From NCBI RefSeq assembly GCF_001039355.2, contig NW_019776112.1, positions 1-47,050 on the forward strand: a stretch of DNA of 47,050 nucleotides. Reading direction: 5' to 3'. This DNA is from Lingula anatina (Eukaryota; Brachiopoda; Lingulata; Lingulida; Lingulidae). Shown one piece after another: positions 45,600-47,050 of this stretch (position 1 is the stretch's first letter; the number at the start of each line of letters is the position of its first letter). Made by a program: the position numbers and the translations under genes. The notes under the pieces were generated by a model, which was given only the letters and a program-made list of their open reading frames with translations, made no database searches and was not told where the DNA came from.

Positions 45600-46460
45600 G
45601 TTTGGCGGACTGTAATGTGGTCAGNCCGACCTTAAGCGTAACAGAGATAGGCATCTATCAATCGGCAATCCTCGGCTCATTCCGCAAGCTCCATACATTG
45701 TCGAGTGCGGAGACATCCGAGTAGTTCCGAGTGGGCACCTATTGTTCTCTGGGTTCTATTCATTCCGACCAAAGAGAGATCGTAATACGGGCTCCACCCC
45801 CACGCGTGTAATCTCCTTCTGTTATAACTCCTTGGTTTTTAAGATAATATGTTAAGCAAATGTGTTTAAAATTTGAATGCATTGTTAGGAACAATATAAG
45901 CTATTGTATCACTTAAAGATTATTTTTTATTCAGAAGAGTCTGCTGTTCTAATATACTTAATATTTACTTATAATAATAAAGAAAATGCTTTACATATAT
46001 CAGCTATAGCTAGTAATTTTACTACTGCATCGTATTTTATATTTATGTTTTTAACTCATTCCGTTATGCTCATTTAAGACTTGTCTGCAAACAAGCTAAC
46101 AAACTAACCAATATCAATAAAAGGGAATTTATTAGTTTTCACGTGTATATAGTACACGAACCCACAACGTACGTTTAAATGTGATATCTAATTTACAGAC
46201 TTGACATTTAATTTGGGATATGTCAGTTTCAAAGGTATGCGAAGGTAAAAATGCATTTGTTTTTTTAAAAAACTCAGATCTCATATAAAATTTGTGATAA
46301 AATTTGGTATGTGAATGTAAAAGTGTATATTCAGACTAACATGTCTGTTTCACTGCTGCATTGTGCAATTTGGGTAGTCCTCCTTTGGGCTGATCAAAGC
46401 TTGGCTTTCCTGTCAAAAAGTCCCCATATGTCGGCAACTACTGCATAGCAGAATATGAAA
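45600..46460. other. upstream region of CNBD2, one ambiguous base
   Basis: The first 200 bases should include the 5' UTR and promoter of CNBD2 on the - strand; CG dinucleotides are frequent at 45626-45820. One N lies at about 45625. Beyond that the sequence is AT-rich with no recognised feature. Confidence 0.4.
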
Positions 46461-46462
46461 CT

Positions 46463-47050
46463 TTGCATGCCCTAAAATGCAATAAACAGTGTTTTACAAA
46501 ATTGTTAATCTGTGCCAGAAAATATTGGCAGACAGATTATTCTGTCACACGGAGCGGTCGATCGTTTCAGTTTTATAGAGTTATGCTAAGAGTCTATAGA
46601 TTGATGCACAGAGGCCTCACCCAATGTATCGAAATCTTACTACCAGAGTACAGCACTCACTGTCCCTCCGGATATGCTGTTGTAACTATAAACAAAAGCC
46701 AACCAGTCCGTTCAGAATGAGGGGCAAATTGCCACCAGAACGCTTTTTTCAAGGCCCCTTATTAACACCAAATTGGTTTTAGCAGATTAAAATACCAGAC
46801 GACCTCTGAGGAAGCCACTGTTAACAGCAAAACGTAGTCGTCTTTTTTCTATAGTAAACTATGGCCCATGGCCGTTTCTTGGTAGAAAATTAAACGGCGT
46901 GCTTTTCTTTATAGAGGTCACATTTTACCTCTTCCGCTCAACTAATCAAAACGGAGTTTACAGACATCCAGAAGAGTCCTACGACGAAGCGTGTGCCGCG
47001 TTTAAAGAGAATAGGGTCATTGACAGCGTCAGCATTTGAAAGTGCATACC
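46463..47050 (+). other. end of window, possible retroelement tail
   Basis: An 85-codon frame at 46463-46720 has no recognised domain. GAGGAAGCCACTGTTAACAGCAAAACG at about 46809-46835 has the look of conserved 3' ends of Penelope-like or LINE elements, but this is a weak impression only. Confidence 0.2.

Noticed and set aside
1-47050. CRISPR arrays, operons, ribosome binding sites, rRNA or complete tRNA genes
   Set aside because: Intron-rich animal genes throughout; the tandem repeats lack the repeat-spacer pattern, and no full tRNA cloverleaf was found.

Overview
The window reads as nuclear DNA of a multicellular animal. It is AT-rich, its genes are broken into many short exons with GT-AG introns, simple repeats are plentiful, and it carries decayed transposable elements (PIF/Harbinger, Gypsy, DIRS-like and GIY-YIG retroelements, short TIR elements). 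The gene content (an IgGFc-binding/MopE-motif/TSP1 membrane protein, a two-domain FAM151A, a CNBD2) would suit a marine invertebrate, perhaps a lophotrochozoan or another non-vertebrate bilaterian; that placement is inference. All exon coordinates below were worked out by eye from splice signals, reading phase and family resemblance.

Three genes could be read with consistent phases. (1) Bases 2-4783, + strand: the 3' nine exons of a type I membrane protein with an IgGFc-binding N-domain, two Asp-rich metal-binding motifs, three thrombospondin type 1 repeats, three EB/EGF-like cysteine modules, one membrane segment and a cytoplasmic tail. (2) Bases 22733-26193, - strand: a complete seven-exon, 581-residue FAM151A-like (menorin family) type II membrane protein with two tandem domains. 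(3) Bases 37530-45599, - strand: a complete fourteen-exon, 565-residue CNBD2-like cyclic-nucleotide-binding protein. A four-exon gene of unknown family with a probable one-base frame break lies at 18308-19988 (+), and an orphan terminal coding exon at 30951-31151 (-).

Between genes 1 and 2 (about 6.4-21.2 kb) lies a graveyard of mobile elements: a PIF/Harbinger transposase remnant, a three-copy tandem repeat carrying perfect AGGTCA direct repeats, two long and one short copy of a composite repeat with a coiled-coil ORF, a gag-like fragment abutting a GIY-YIG fragment, and two Gypsy integrase remnants. Between genes 2 and 3 (26-37 kb) are a 162-bp tandem duplication, a nested 0.5-kb palindrome, short TIR elements, a THAP-like fragment and an assembly gap of 57 N.

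The most striking structure is that two of the three genes carry tandem duplications crossing an exon edge. In the first gene the 3' end of an exon with its splice donor is duplicated into the intron. In CNBD2 a 174-bp unit holding the last intron's splice acceptor and the first 21-25 bases of the last exon is repeated six times, giving six nearly identical candidate acceptors.
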